From Alphaproteobacteria bacterium (GTDB taxonomy: Bacteria; Pseudomonadota; Alphaproteobacteria; Rhodobacterales; Rhodobacteraceae): 5,649 nt of DNA. The notes under the pieces were generated by a model. The model was given only the letters and a program-made list of their open reading frames with translations. It was not told the origin of the DNA and searched no databases. The stretch covers positions 1 through 5,649 of the forward strand of contig JAJRUE010000305.1 in assembly GCA_024277955.1 (NCBI GenBank), in the 5' to 3' direction. Shown here one piece after another: positions 1 through 5,505 of this stretch. The translations under genes and the position numbers were made by a program. Each line of letters opens with the position of its first letter. Positions within the stretch are counted from its first letter, which is position 1.

Positions 1-383
1 CGCAGCCCGTAGGCGACGTTTTCGAAGATCGACTTGGGAAACGGGTTGGGGCGCTGGAACACCATGCCCACCTGGGCGCGCAGCGAAACCACGTCCACTT
101 CGGGGGCGTAGATGTCCTGGCCGCCGATGGTGATTTCCCCGCGCACCCGGCAGATGTCGATCAGGTCGTTCATCCGGTTGATGGACTTGAGAAAGGTGGT
201 CTTGCCGCAGCCCGAAGGACCGATCAGCGAAGTCACCTTGCCCTGCTCGATGTCCAGCGTGATGCCGAACAGCGCCTGCTTGTCGCCGTAGAACACATCG
301 ACATCGCGCGCGCGCACCAGCGGGTTTTCCACACGCGCGGTGACCGGGGCGGGGGTGGCAGGAGTGGTGGCAGGAGAGTTCAT
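1..383 (-). CDS. pstB: Phosphate ABC transporter ATP-binding protein PstB (N-terminal part)
   Basis: PstB is the cytoplasmic ATPase of the high-affinity phosphate importer PstSCAB; it hydrolyses ATP to drive phosphate through the PstC-PstA channel. The window holds the first 127 codons plus two bases; the family is usually about 250-280 residues, so roughly half is present. Visible features are a Pro/Ala/Thr-rich tail (about residues 1-20), the start of the ABC fold (DVDVFYGDKQAL, 27-38), the Walker A loop GPSGCGKTT (55-63), the PstB-typical stretch FLKSINRMNDL (64-74), and the Q-loop FQRPNPFPKSIFENVAYGL (109-127, Gln110). The ABC signature, Walker B and switch His lie beyond the edge. Walker A has KTT where many PstB proteins have KST, a permitted variant. 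The ATG at 383-381 is chosen because GGAGGT (397-392) sits 8 nt upstream. Unusually for this operon, a repeat-filled 334-nt gap separates it from pstA. Truncation is by the window edge only. Confidence 0.96.
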   Translation of the reverse strand, partial: MNSPATTPATPAPVTARVENPLVRARDVDVFYGDKQALFGITLDIEQGKVTSLIGPSGCGKTTFLKSINRMNDLIDICRVRGEITIGGQDIYAPEVDVVSLRAQVGMVFQRPNPFPKSIFENVAYGL

Positions 384-391
384 GCGCGGAT

Positions 392-397
392 ACCTCC
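392..397 (-). promoter_or_regulatory. Ribosome binding site of pstB
   Basis: GGAGGT on the minus strand, 8 nt before the ATG at 383-381. It is a near-perfect Shine-Dalgarno sequence and fixes the pstB start. It also suggests that pstB translation starts independently of pstA, as it must across a 334-nt gap. Confidence 0.8.
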
Positions 398-425
398 AGG
401 CGTGGCGGTTGCGGTGCAGGGCGAA

Positions 426-503
426 GGGCAGCGCCCGGCCCGGGGTGGGCGTGAAGCGCCCGCCCATGGGGCGGGTCGGGCGCTGCCCGGCGTGCCGCCG
501 GGC
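426..503. repeat. Palindromic intergenic repeat, copy A (pstB-proximal)
   Basis: A 78-nt element matching copy B at 591-670. On the plus strand it has an outer perfect 12-nt inverted pair, GGGCAGCGCCCG (426-437) and CGGGCGCTGCCC (477-488), enclosing an inner pair CCCGCCC (459-465) and GGGCGGG (469-475). It ends in a hairpin GCCCGGCG / CGCCGGGC with a 3-nt loop (485-503). The end hairpin and the outer stem share bases 485-488, so they cannot both form fully. The motif GGGCGTGAAGCGC lies inside. The 30 nt at 474-503 are identical to 641-670. It looks like a REP-type dispersed element; similar GC-rich repeats are, from memory, frequent in Rhodobacteraceae, but copy number was not checked. Confidence 0.8.
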
Positions 504-590
504 AAAACAGTCGGGACCGGGGTGCAGGGCGTTGCGGGCGCGCGGTGTTCCGGCGCGGCTTGCCACGGGCGGCTGGCGACGAAAGGCAAA

Positions 591-670
591 GGGTAGCGCC
601 CGGCCGCCGGGTGGGCGTGAAGCGCTCGCCCGAGCGGGGCGGTCGGGCGCTGCCCGGCGTGCCGCCGGGC
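591..670. repeat. Palindromic intergenic repeat, copy B (pstA-proximal)
   Basis: An 80-nt second copy of the element at 426-503, in the same orientation and offset by about 165 nt. The outer pair is GGGTAGCGCCCG (591-602) with CGGGCGCTGCCC (644-655), one mismatch compared with copy A. The end hairpin GCCCGGCG / CGCCGGGC (652-670) is identical. The central part differs most from copy A, yet still can pair: CGCCC (627-631) with GGGCG (637-641), or CGCTC (623-627) with GAGCG (632-636). Being the first copy reached by transcripts leaving pstA, it could act as an attenuator or a 3'-end stabilising structure. There is no U-run after it, so it is not a classical intrinsic terminator. Confidence 0.8.
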
Positions 671-717
671 GGTCCCGCAATGGCTATGTACGCGCTTTTC
701 CAACCCTGAAATCCCCC

Positions 718-2106
718 TCAGAACCTGCGCCCGAACTTCACCCGCAGCACGATCGCCGCAAGGTTCATCACCACCAGAAAACCCACCAGCACGATGATCG
801 CGGCCGAGGTTTTTTCCAGGAACGCCCGTTCGGGGCTGTCCGCCCACAGGAATATCTGCACCGGCAGCGCGGTCGCCGGTTCCAGGATGGAGCCGGGGAT
901 GTCGACGATGAAGGCCACCATGCCGATCATCAGCAGCGGCGCGGTTTCGCCCAGCGCGCGCGCCATGCCGACGATGGCGCCGGTCAGCATCCCCGGCAGC
1001 GCCAGCGGGGCGACGTGGTGAAAGACCGTCTGCACCCGCGTCGCGCCGATCCCCAGCGCCGCCTCGCGGATCATCGGCGGCACCGCGCGCAGCGCCGCGC
1101 GTGAGGCGATGATGATCGTGGGCAGCGTCATCAGCGCCAGCACCAGCCCGCCCACCAGCGGCGAAGACCGCGGCAGGCCGAACAGGTTCAGGAACACCGC
1201 CAGCCCCAGCAGCCCGAAGACGATCGAAGGCACCGCCGCCAGGTTGTTGATGTTGACCTCGATGAAATCCGACCAGCGGCCCTTGCGGGCGAATTCCTCC
1301 AGGTAGATCGCCCCCAGGATGCCCACCGGAAAGGACAGGGCTAAACATACCAGCAGCGTCATCGCGGTGCCGACAAAGGCGCTGGCGATCCCGGCCAGTT
1401 CCGGCTCGCGCGAATCGCCGTTCAGGAAAAAGCCGCGGTTGAACACCACCCGCAGGTCGCCATCGGCGCGCAGGCGCTCGAGCCAGCCCAGTGCCTTGTC
1501 CTTCAGCCGCCCCGGCGTGCCGTGCTTCACGAACAGGTCCACCTCGTCGGAGGCCGGCAGCCACAGCGTCAGCGCCCCGCCAGCCGCAGCCGGGTCGGCC
1601 GCCAGCGCCGCGCGCAGCACCGCTTCGCCGCCGTGGCTTACCAGCCCGTAGAGCTTGCGCTTGTCCTTGCGCTTTTTCACCTCCGGAAACCGTGTCTTGA
1701 GCGCGGTCTTGATCAGCTTGCCATAGTCCACCTCATTGGCGGCAAGCCCGTCGAGCGCCTCGGCGGGCAAGGCCACTGCGAGGCGCAGTTCGGTGGCGCG
1801 AAACGCCCCGACCCCCAGCCAGCCGATCGAGCCGAGCATCGCCACCAGGAACCCCAGCGCCAGCAGGATCGCGCCGCGCCCGTACCAGCGAAACCGCGCT
1901 TCGGCGGCGTGGCGGCGGCGCAGGGCGTGGCTCTGCGAGGTGAAGTCGGGCAGGGGGGGCGCCGCCCGGGCGACCTTGCCGGCCTCCCGGACGACGCCAC
2001 CGCCCGCAGCCCCGGTGTGGGCCCCGGCGTGAGTGGCGTGAGTGGCCTTCGGCGCGGCTTCGGGCCGCGGGGCGGGGCGGGCGGTATCGGGCGACGGCTC
2101 AGTCAT
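718..2106 (-). CDS. pstA: Phosphate ABC transporter permease PstA, long alphaproteobacterial form
   Basis: One of the two inner-membrane permeases of PstSCAB. At 462 residues it is much longer than the roughly 300-residue E. coli PstA. Residues 1-60 are Pro/Ala/His-rich and probably disordered. A first membrane helix lies near 79-101, followed by a likely periplasmic domain (about 104-225, with the basic run KKRKDKRK at 144-151); this N-terminal block fits the family called DUF3333. The normal permease core follows: helices near 238-270, 286-310, 318-336, 372-400 and 434-456, with the ATPase-contact EAA loop EAALGIGATRVQ (348-359) and the GETAP motif (386-390). The ATG at 2106-2104 overlaps the pstC stop by 8 nt (ATGACTGA) and has AAGGA (2116-2112) 5 nt upstream, so translation is likely coupled to pstC. 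What the extra domain does is unknown to me. Confidence 0.96.
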   Translation of the reverse strand: MTEPSPDTARPAPRPEAAPKATHATHAGAHTGAAGGGVVREAGKVARAAPPLPDFTSQSHALRRRHAAEARFRWYGRGAILLALGFLVAMLGSIGWLGVGAFRATELRLAVALPAEALDGLAANEVDYGKLIKTALKTRFPEVKKRKDKRKLYGLVSHGGEAVLRAALAADPAAAGGALTLWLPASDEVDLFVKHGTPGRLKDKALGWLERLRADGDLRVVFNRGFFLNGDSREPELAGIASAFVGTAMTLLVCLALSFPVGILGAIYLEEFARKGRWSDFIEVNINNLAAVPSIVFGLLGLAVFLNLFGLPRSSPLVGGLVLALMTLPTIIIASRAALRAVPPMIREAALGIGATRVQTVFHHVAPLALPGMLTGAIVGMARALGETAPLLMIGMVAFIVDIPGSILEPATALPVQIFLWADSPERAFLEKTSAAIIVLVGFLVVMNLAAIVLRVKFGRRF

Positions 2107-3040
2107 ATTGTTCCTTGAAATGGCGCACGATCTTCTGGGCGATGACGTTGAGCGCCAGCGTCACCGCGAACAGCAGCATCCCCAGCGCGAAGGCCGAGAG
2201 CGTCTTGGCGCTGTCGAATTCCTGGTCGCCGGTCAGCAGCGCCACGATCTGCACGGTGATGGTGGTCACCGCCTCGAGCGGGTTGGCGGTCAGGTTGGCG
2301 GCCATGCCGGCGGCCATCACCACGATCATGGTTTCGCCGATCGCCGTCGAGGCGGCCAGCAGCAGGCTGCCGGCGATCCCCGGAATGGCGGCGGGCAGCA
2401 CCACCTTGCGGATGGTTTCGGACTGGGTCGCGCCCATGCCGTAAGAGGCGTCGCGCAGCGATTGCGGCACCGAATTGATCACGTCGTCCGACAGCGACGA
2501 AATCAGCGGCACGATCATGATCCCCATCGCCAGCCCGGCGGCCAGCGCGCTTTCGGATGCCACCTCGAGCCCGGCGCCGGTGCCCACCATGCGGATCACC
2601 GGCGCGATCATCAGGGCCGCGAAAAAACCGTAGACCACCGTCGGGATCCCGGCGAGGATTTCCAGAACCGGCTTGATCAGCGCCCGGCTGCGCGGACGGG
2701 CGTATTCCGCCAGATAGACCGCGCTGGCCAGCCCCAGCGGCGTGGCCACGGCCATGGCGATGGCGCTGATCAGCAGCGTGCCGGTGATCAGCGGCACCGC
2801 CCCGAACGACCCCGAGCCCCCCACCTGATCGGCGCGGATCGCGGTCTGCGGGCTCCATTGCAGGCCAAACAGAAACTCGCTGACCGGCACGCGCGCGAAA
2901 AAGCGCACGGTTTCCACCGCCAGCGAAAACACGATGCCTATCGTGACCGCCACCGCCACCAGTGAGGAAGCCACCAGCACCGCGACCACCAGCCGTTCGC
3001 CGGTGCGTCTGCCGGTCCTGGTGCCGATCAGCTTGTCCAT
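2099..3040 (-). CDS. pstC: Phosphate ABC transporter permease PstC, short form
   Basis: The partner permease of PstA in the phosphate importer; 313 residues, close to E. coli PstC (319). Six membrane helices are visible near 17-40, 82-110, 124-147, 162-182, 221-246 and 282-304. The conserved stretch WSPQTAIRADQ (62-72), ILAGIPTVVYGFFAAL (128-143), the EAA loop RDASYGMGATQSE (196-208) and GETMIVVMAAG (235-245) place it firmly in the family. The start at 3040-3038 is chosen for its GGAAGG ribosome binding site (3054-3049, 8 nt away). The frame stays open further upstream to an ATG at 3169, but that would overlap pstS by 47 nt and add a charged, non-conserved leader. Many alphaproteobacterial PstC proteins carry a long N-terminal extension, which is absent here, and the 82-nt gap to pstS leaves no room for it. 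The stop overlaps the pstA start. Confidence 0.96.
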   Translation of the reverse strand: MDKLIGTRTGRRTGERLVVAVLVASSLVAVAVTIGIVFSLAVETVRFFARVPVSEFLFGLQWSPQTAIRADQVGGSGSFGAVPLITGTLLISAIAMAVATPLGLASAVYLAEYARPRSRALIKPVLEILAGIPTVVYGFFAALMIAPVIRMVGTGAGLEVASESALAAGLAMGIMIVPLISSLSDDVINSVPQSLRDASYGMGATQSETIRKVVLPAAIPGIAGSLLLAASTAIGETMIVVMAAGMAANLTANPLEAVTTITVQIVALLTGDQEFDSAKTLSAFALGMLLFAVTLALNVIAQKIVRHFKEQYD

Positions 3041-3048
3041 CTGCGCGC

Positions 3049-3054
3049 CCTTCC
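3049..3054 (-). promoter_or_regulatory. Ribosome binding site of pstC
   Basis: GGAAGG on the minus strand, 8 nt before the ATG at 3040-3038. It decides between this start and the in-frame upstream ATG at 3169, which lies inside pstS. Confidence 0.7.
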
Positions 3055-3072
3055 GGTCGGTTTCGCATGCAA

Positions 3073-3096
3073 GCGCCCGCCACAAGCGGCGGGCGC
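3073..3096 (-). promoter_or_regulatory. Strong hairpin in the pstS-pstC gap
   Basis: A perfect 9-bp stem, GCGCCCGCC (3096-3088) with GGCGGGCGC (3081-3073), around a 6-nt loop. It lies 26 nt after the pstS stop. No T-run follows on the minus strand, so it is not a standard intrinsic terminator. Hairpins after the binding-protein gene are well known in ABC importer operons, where they protect the upstream mRNA or reduce read-through, letting the binding protein outnumber the permeases. That role is inferred here. Confidence 0.65.
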
Positions 3097-3122
3097 GAGC
3101 CTTGTCATTTTTGCGGCGGCGC

Positions 3123-4178
3123 CTATTGGGCGGCCTCCAGCTTGAGCGGCACCAGATTGCGGGCCACATCGGCGTATTTCGCCCGTTCCGCGTCGTTCAT
3201 CGGGATCAGACCCTTGTCGGCCAGATAGCCCTCTTCGCCCCAGGCCTTGTCCGAGGTGAACTCGGCCAGGTATTGCTCGATCCCCGGCACCTTGCCGACG
3301 CGCGATTTCTTCACATAGAAGTAGAGCGAGCGCGACACCGGATAGCTGCCGTCCGAGATCAGCTCGAACTCAGGCGCGACGCCGTTGATCAGGCTGCCCT
3401 GGATGGTGTCGGCGTTCTGGTCGAGGAAGGAAAAGCCGAACACCCCGAAAGCATCCGGGTTGGCGGCCAGTTTCTGCACGATCAGGTTGTCGTTTTCGCC
3501 GGCTTCGATATAGGCGCCGTCTTCGCGGATCGTGTGGCAGAGCGCCTTATAGGCCTTCTTGTCCTGCTTTTTCATCGCCTTGACCCAGTCGAAGGTCTTG
3601 CAGCCGCCCTCCATCGCCAGTTCGGCGAAAGCGTCGCGGGTGCCCGAGGTCGGCGGCGGGCCCATCACCTCGATCTTGACGTTGGGCAGGTCCGGGTTGA
3701 CCTCGGCCCAGGTCTTGTAGGGGTTGGGCTGGGTCTTGCCAGGGCCGGCGGGCACGTTCCTGGCCAGCGCCAGCCACAGGTCGCGCAGAGAAATGCTCAT
3801 CTGCGGGGCTTCGGCCGAGTTGGCCAGCACGATGCCGTCATAGCCGATCTTGATCTCGACGATCTCGTCGATGCCGCCTGCGGCGCATTTCTTCACCTCG
3901 GACGGCTTGATGCGGCGCGAGGCGTTGGTGATGTCCGGGTCGTTGTCGCCGCTGCCGGCGCAAAACAGCTTGAGCCCGCCGCCCGAGCCGGTGCTTTCCA
4001 CCACCGGGGTCTTGAAGCCGGAATTCTTGCCGAAACGCTCGGCCACGGTGGTGGCGAACGGGAAAACCGTGGACGAGCCGACGATGCGGATCTGTTCGCG
4101 GGCGATGGCGGGCACGGCGGCGCCGGCGGTCACGGCAGCGCCGATCAGCAGGGTTGCGATGAGTCTGGTTCTGAACAT
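3123..4178 (-). CDS. pstS: Periplasmic phosphate-binding protein PstS
   Basis: PstS captures phosphate in the periplasm and hands it to the PstC-PstA channel; 351 residues, close to the E. coli protein (346). Residues 1-26 form a Sec signal peptide: basic MFRTR, a hydrophobic core, and a likely AIA cleavage site before REQIRIVG. Ligand-site segments of the family are visible: GSSTVFP (34-40), STGSGGG (62-68), DITNASR (82-88) and TSGTRDAF (177-184), plus YPVSRSLYFYVK (279-290). Cysteines at 73, 98, 193 and 214 could form periplasmic disulfides. The ATG at 4178-4176 follows GAAGGA (4192-4187) by 8 nt. It is the first gene of pstSCAB and sits 81 nt downstream of a Pho box, so it should be strongly induced by phosphate starvation. 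There is no lipobox cysteine, so the protein should be soluble rather than a lipoprotein. Confidence 0.97.
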   Translation of the reverse strand: MFRTRLIATLLIGAAVTAGAAVPAIAREQIRIVGSSTVFPFATTVAERFGKNSGFKTPVVESTGSGGGLKLFCAGSGDNDPDITNASRRIKPSEVKKCAAGGIDEIVEIKIGYDGIVLANSAEAPQMSISLRDLWLALARNVPAGPGKTQPNPYKTWAEVNPDLPNVKIEVMGPPPTSGTRDAFAELAMEGGCKTFDWVKAMKKQDKKAYKALCHTIREDGAYIEAGENDNLIVQKLAANPDAFGVFGFSFLDQNADTIQGSLINGVAPEFELISDGSYPVSRSLYFYVKKSRVGKVPGIEQYLAEFTSDKAWGEEGYLADKGLIPMNDAERAKYADVARNLVPLKLEAAQ

Positions 4179-4259
4179 GCCTGTTGTCCTTCAAAGGCTG
4201 GTCGGCTGCCCCCCTGGCAACCGTCGGCGCCCCTATGATCCGAGTCGCATGATGCGGAT

Positions 4260-4288
4260 ATGACAGAGATGTAACAGTTCGGTGACAA
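4260..4288 (-). promoter_or_regulatory. Pho box (PhoB binding site), three repeats
   Basis: Three 7-mers stand in tandem on the minus strand at exact 11-nt spacing: TTGTCAC (4288-4282), CTGTTAC (4277-4271) and CTGTCAT (4266-4260), each separated by 4 nt. This matches the known PhoB site layout, direct repeats of CTGTCAT-like 7-mers with 4-nt spacers. A standard site has two repeats; three give one and a half overlapping boxes. It lies 81 nt upstream of the pstS ATG and replaces the -35 element in typical PhoB promoters. I could not assign a convincing -10 hexamer downstream of it. Confidence 0.88.
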
Positions 4289-4339
4289 ATACCGGGGCAA
4301 ATGCCGGCCCGGCGGCGGTTTGTCTGGCCGGCGTCGCAT

Positions 4340-4361
4340 GAGTATTTTTGCAAAGAAGAAG
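4340..4361. other. AT-rich motif in the phoR-pstS gap
   Basis: An AT-rich island in otherwise GC-rich DNA: GTATTTTTGCAAAGAAGAA at 4342-4360 on the plus strand. On the minus strand it is a pyrimidine tract (CTTCTTCTTT) followed by GCAAAAATACTC. From memory, close relatives of this string recur after genes in Rhodobacteraceae genomes. It could serve as the pyrimidine-rich tail of the phoR terminator or as an upstream promoter element for pstS; both are inferred. Confidence 0.4.
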
Positions 4362-4378
4362 GGGGGCGGGGGCGCGCG

Positions 4379-4400
4379 GCCCGGCGGTGCGGCGCCGGGC
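4379..4400 (-). terminator. Possible phoR terminator hairpin
   Basis: A perfect 8-bp stem, GCCCGGCG (4400-4393) and CGCCGGGC (4386-4379), with a 6-nt loop, 10 nt after the phoR stop. A second copy of the first arm (4407-4400) offers an alternative pairing. The following tract is C-rich, then CTTCTTCTTT about 15-25 nt later, so a U-run is not directly attached. The stem has the same 8-nt arms as the end hairpins of the pstA-pstB repeats. Termination here would separate phoR from the Pho-box-driven pstS transcript. Confidence 0.45.
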
Positions 4401-4410
4401 GCCGGGCGGA

Positions 4411-5457
4411 TCAGGCCAGCGGCAGGGCGACCGAAAAGGTGGAGCCTGCGCCGGGCTGGCTTTCGATCATCAGCCGGCCGCGGTGGCGGGCGACGATATG
4501 CTTGACGATGGCCAGCCCCAGCCCGGTGCCGCCCAGCGCGCGCGACCGGCTGTCGTCGATGCGGTAAAACCGTTCGGTCAGCCGCACCCGGTGTTCGGGC
4601 GCGATGCCGGGGCCGTCGTCGCGCACCGAAACCACCAGCGCGGGGCCGTCGATGCCGGGCACGTCGCGCGGCGGGGGCAGGGTGATCTCGACCGTCTTGC
4701 CGCCGTAGCGCAGGGCGTTTTCGGCAAGGTTCAGGAAGACCTGCTGCAGCTGATCCTCGTCGCCCGGCAGGTCGTCGTGCGGGGCGTCGGTGCGCAGCGT
4801 CAGGGTCACCCCCGCCGCGCCGGCCTGTGTTTCCAGCATCGCCACCACCCGGCGCAGCAGCGGCGCCAGGCGCACCCGCCCGGCGGGGCGCAGGCGTTCT
4901 TCTTCCTCGACCCGCGACAGCGACAGCAGGTCGCCGATCAACCGGTTCATCCGCCCGGCTTCGCTTTCCATGATCTCAAGGAAACGGCTGCGGGCCTCGG
5001 GGTCGTCCCCGGCGCCGCTTTTCAGCGTCTCGATAAAGCCGCCAAGCGCGGTCAGGGGCGAGCGCAGTTCGTGGCTGACATTGGCGACAAAAGCGCTGCG
5101 CATCGCCTCGGCGCCGCGCCGTTCGGTGATGTCTTCGAAGCTGATCACCGCGCCGACGCCGGCGATTTCACCGGCGGGCGGCGCGCTGTGCACCCGGTAG
5201 CTGGCGTTCACCGGCCGGTTCAGCGTCAGCTCAAGCGTGGTTTCGCGCGCCTCGCCCAGTGTGGCTTCGATCGCGCGCAGACACTCAGGGTGGCGCACCG
5301 CCTGCACGAAATCGGCGCCGACCGGGGCGGCGGGGAACAGCGCCGCCGCCGCCCGGTTGCACCCGGCGACCCGCCGATCCGGGGCCAACAGGAACACCGC
5401 CAGCGGCAGCGGGTCGAGCGCTGCCAGCAGGTTGTCGATGGGTGTGGGCTGTTCCAT
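4411..5457 (-). CDS. phoR: Phosphate-regulon sensor histidine kinase PhoR, no visible membrane segment
   Basis: Sensor kinase expected to autophosphorylate and control the response regulator PhoB according to phosphate transport by PstSCAB. 348 residues. The N-terminal part (about 8-112) is a PAS-like sensor domain ending in VGAVISFEDITERR. The dimerisation/phosphoacceptor domain has FVANVSHELRSPLTAL with His129. The ATPase domain shows the N-box NLAENALRY (243-251, Asn247), G1 DDGPGI (280-285), F-box ERFYRID (295-301) and G2 GGTGLGLAIVKH (309-320). E. coli PhoR has N-terminal membrane helices; none are evident here, so this protein looks cytosolic. The ATG at 5457 has a G-rich stretch just upstream (5466-5462) rather than a clear ribosome binding site. 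The name rests on the adjacent pstSCAB genes and on overall PhoR-like sequence; PhoB is outside the window. No Pho box precedes it. Confidence 0.88.
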   Translation of the reverse strand: MEQPTPIDNLLAALDPLPLAVFLLAPDRRVAGCNRAAAALFPAAPVGADFVQAVRHPECLRAIEATLGEARETTLELTLNRPVNASYRVHSAPPAGEIAGVGAVISFEDITERRGAEAMRSAFVANVSHELRSPLTALGGFIETLKSGAGDDPEARSRFLEIMESEAGRMNRLIGDLLSLSRVEEEERLRPAGRVRLAPLLRRVVAMLETQAGAAGVTLTLRTDAPHDDLPGDEDQLQQVFLNLAENALRYGGKTVEITLPPPRDVPGIDGPALVVSVRDDGPGIAPEHRVRLTERFYRIDDSRSRALGGTGLGLAIVKHIVARHRGRLMIESQPGAGSTFSVALPLA

Positions 5458-5505
5458 TCCGCCCCCATAGCGTGCGAGCGCGCCAAAACCAAGCGCGCCT
5501 GTCTC

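Larger units (their letters stand above)
384..717. other. Non-coding pstA-pstB gap with paired palindromic repeats
   Basis: These 334 nt separate pstA from pstB, which are normally a few bases apart. I see no convincing gene: the long reading frames crossing it on both strands are GC-rich shadows that run on into pstA. It holds two same-orientation copies of a palindromic element (426-503 and 591-670), a shorter 11-nt direct repeat GGTGCAGGGCG (413-423 and 521-531) and the pstB ribosome binding site. No Pho box or recognisable promoter was found, so pstB is probably transcribed by read-through from pstSCA. Confidence 0.75.

Noticed and set aside
426..670. CRISPR-like array
   Set aside because: There are only two units, each internally palindromic and about 80 nt, with no regular short repeats or spacers and no cas genes.
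384..717. Insertion sequence remnant or small gene between pstA and pstB
   Set aside because: No transposase-like reading frame, target-site duplication or terminal inverted repeats framing the gap were seen, and open frames there lack ribosome binding sites.
3041..3169. Upstream in-frame ATG for pstC at 3169
   Set aside because: It would overlap the end of pstS by 47 nt, add an Arg-rich leader encoded by the hairpin region and ignore the good ribosome binding site in front of the ATG at 3040.
2934..4238. Long plus-strand reading frame of 434 codons opposite pstS, and similar frames at 340-1104, 1522-2118 and 2042-2965
   Set aside because: They lie antisense to pstS, pstC and pstA or to the repeat gap. 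Their products are rich in Arg/His/Gly/Gln, as expected for shadows of GC-rich genes, and resemble no family I recognise.
4227..4248. -10 promoter hexamer for pstS downstream of the Pho box
   Set aside because: Candidates at suitable distances match the consensus in only about three of six positions, so no start site was called.
4361..4378. G-quadruplex in the plus-strand G-rich run
   Set aside because: It has only two long G runs, not the four separated runs expected.
5458..5505. Promoter or Pho box in front of phoR
   Set aside because: The 48-nt gap has no CTGTCAT-like repeats and no convincing -35/-10 pair. A short GCGCGC pairing there is too weak to call a terminator.
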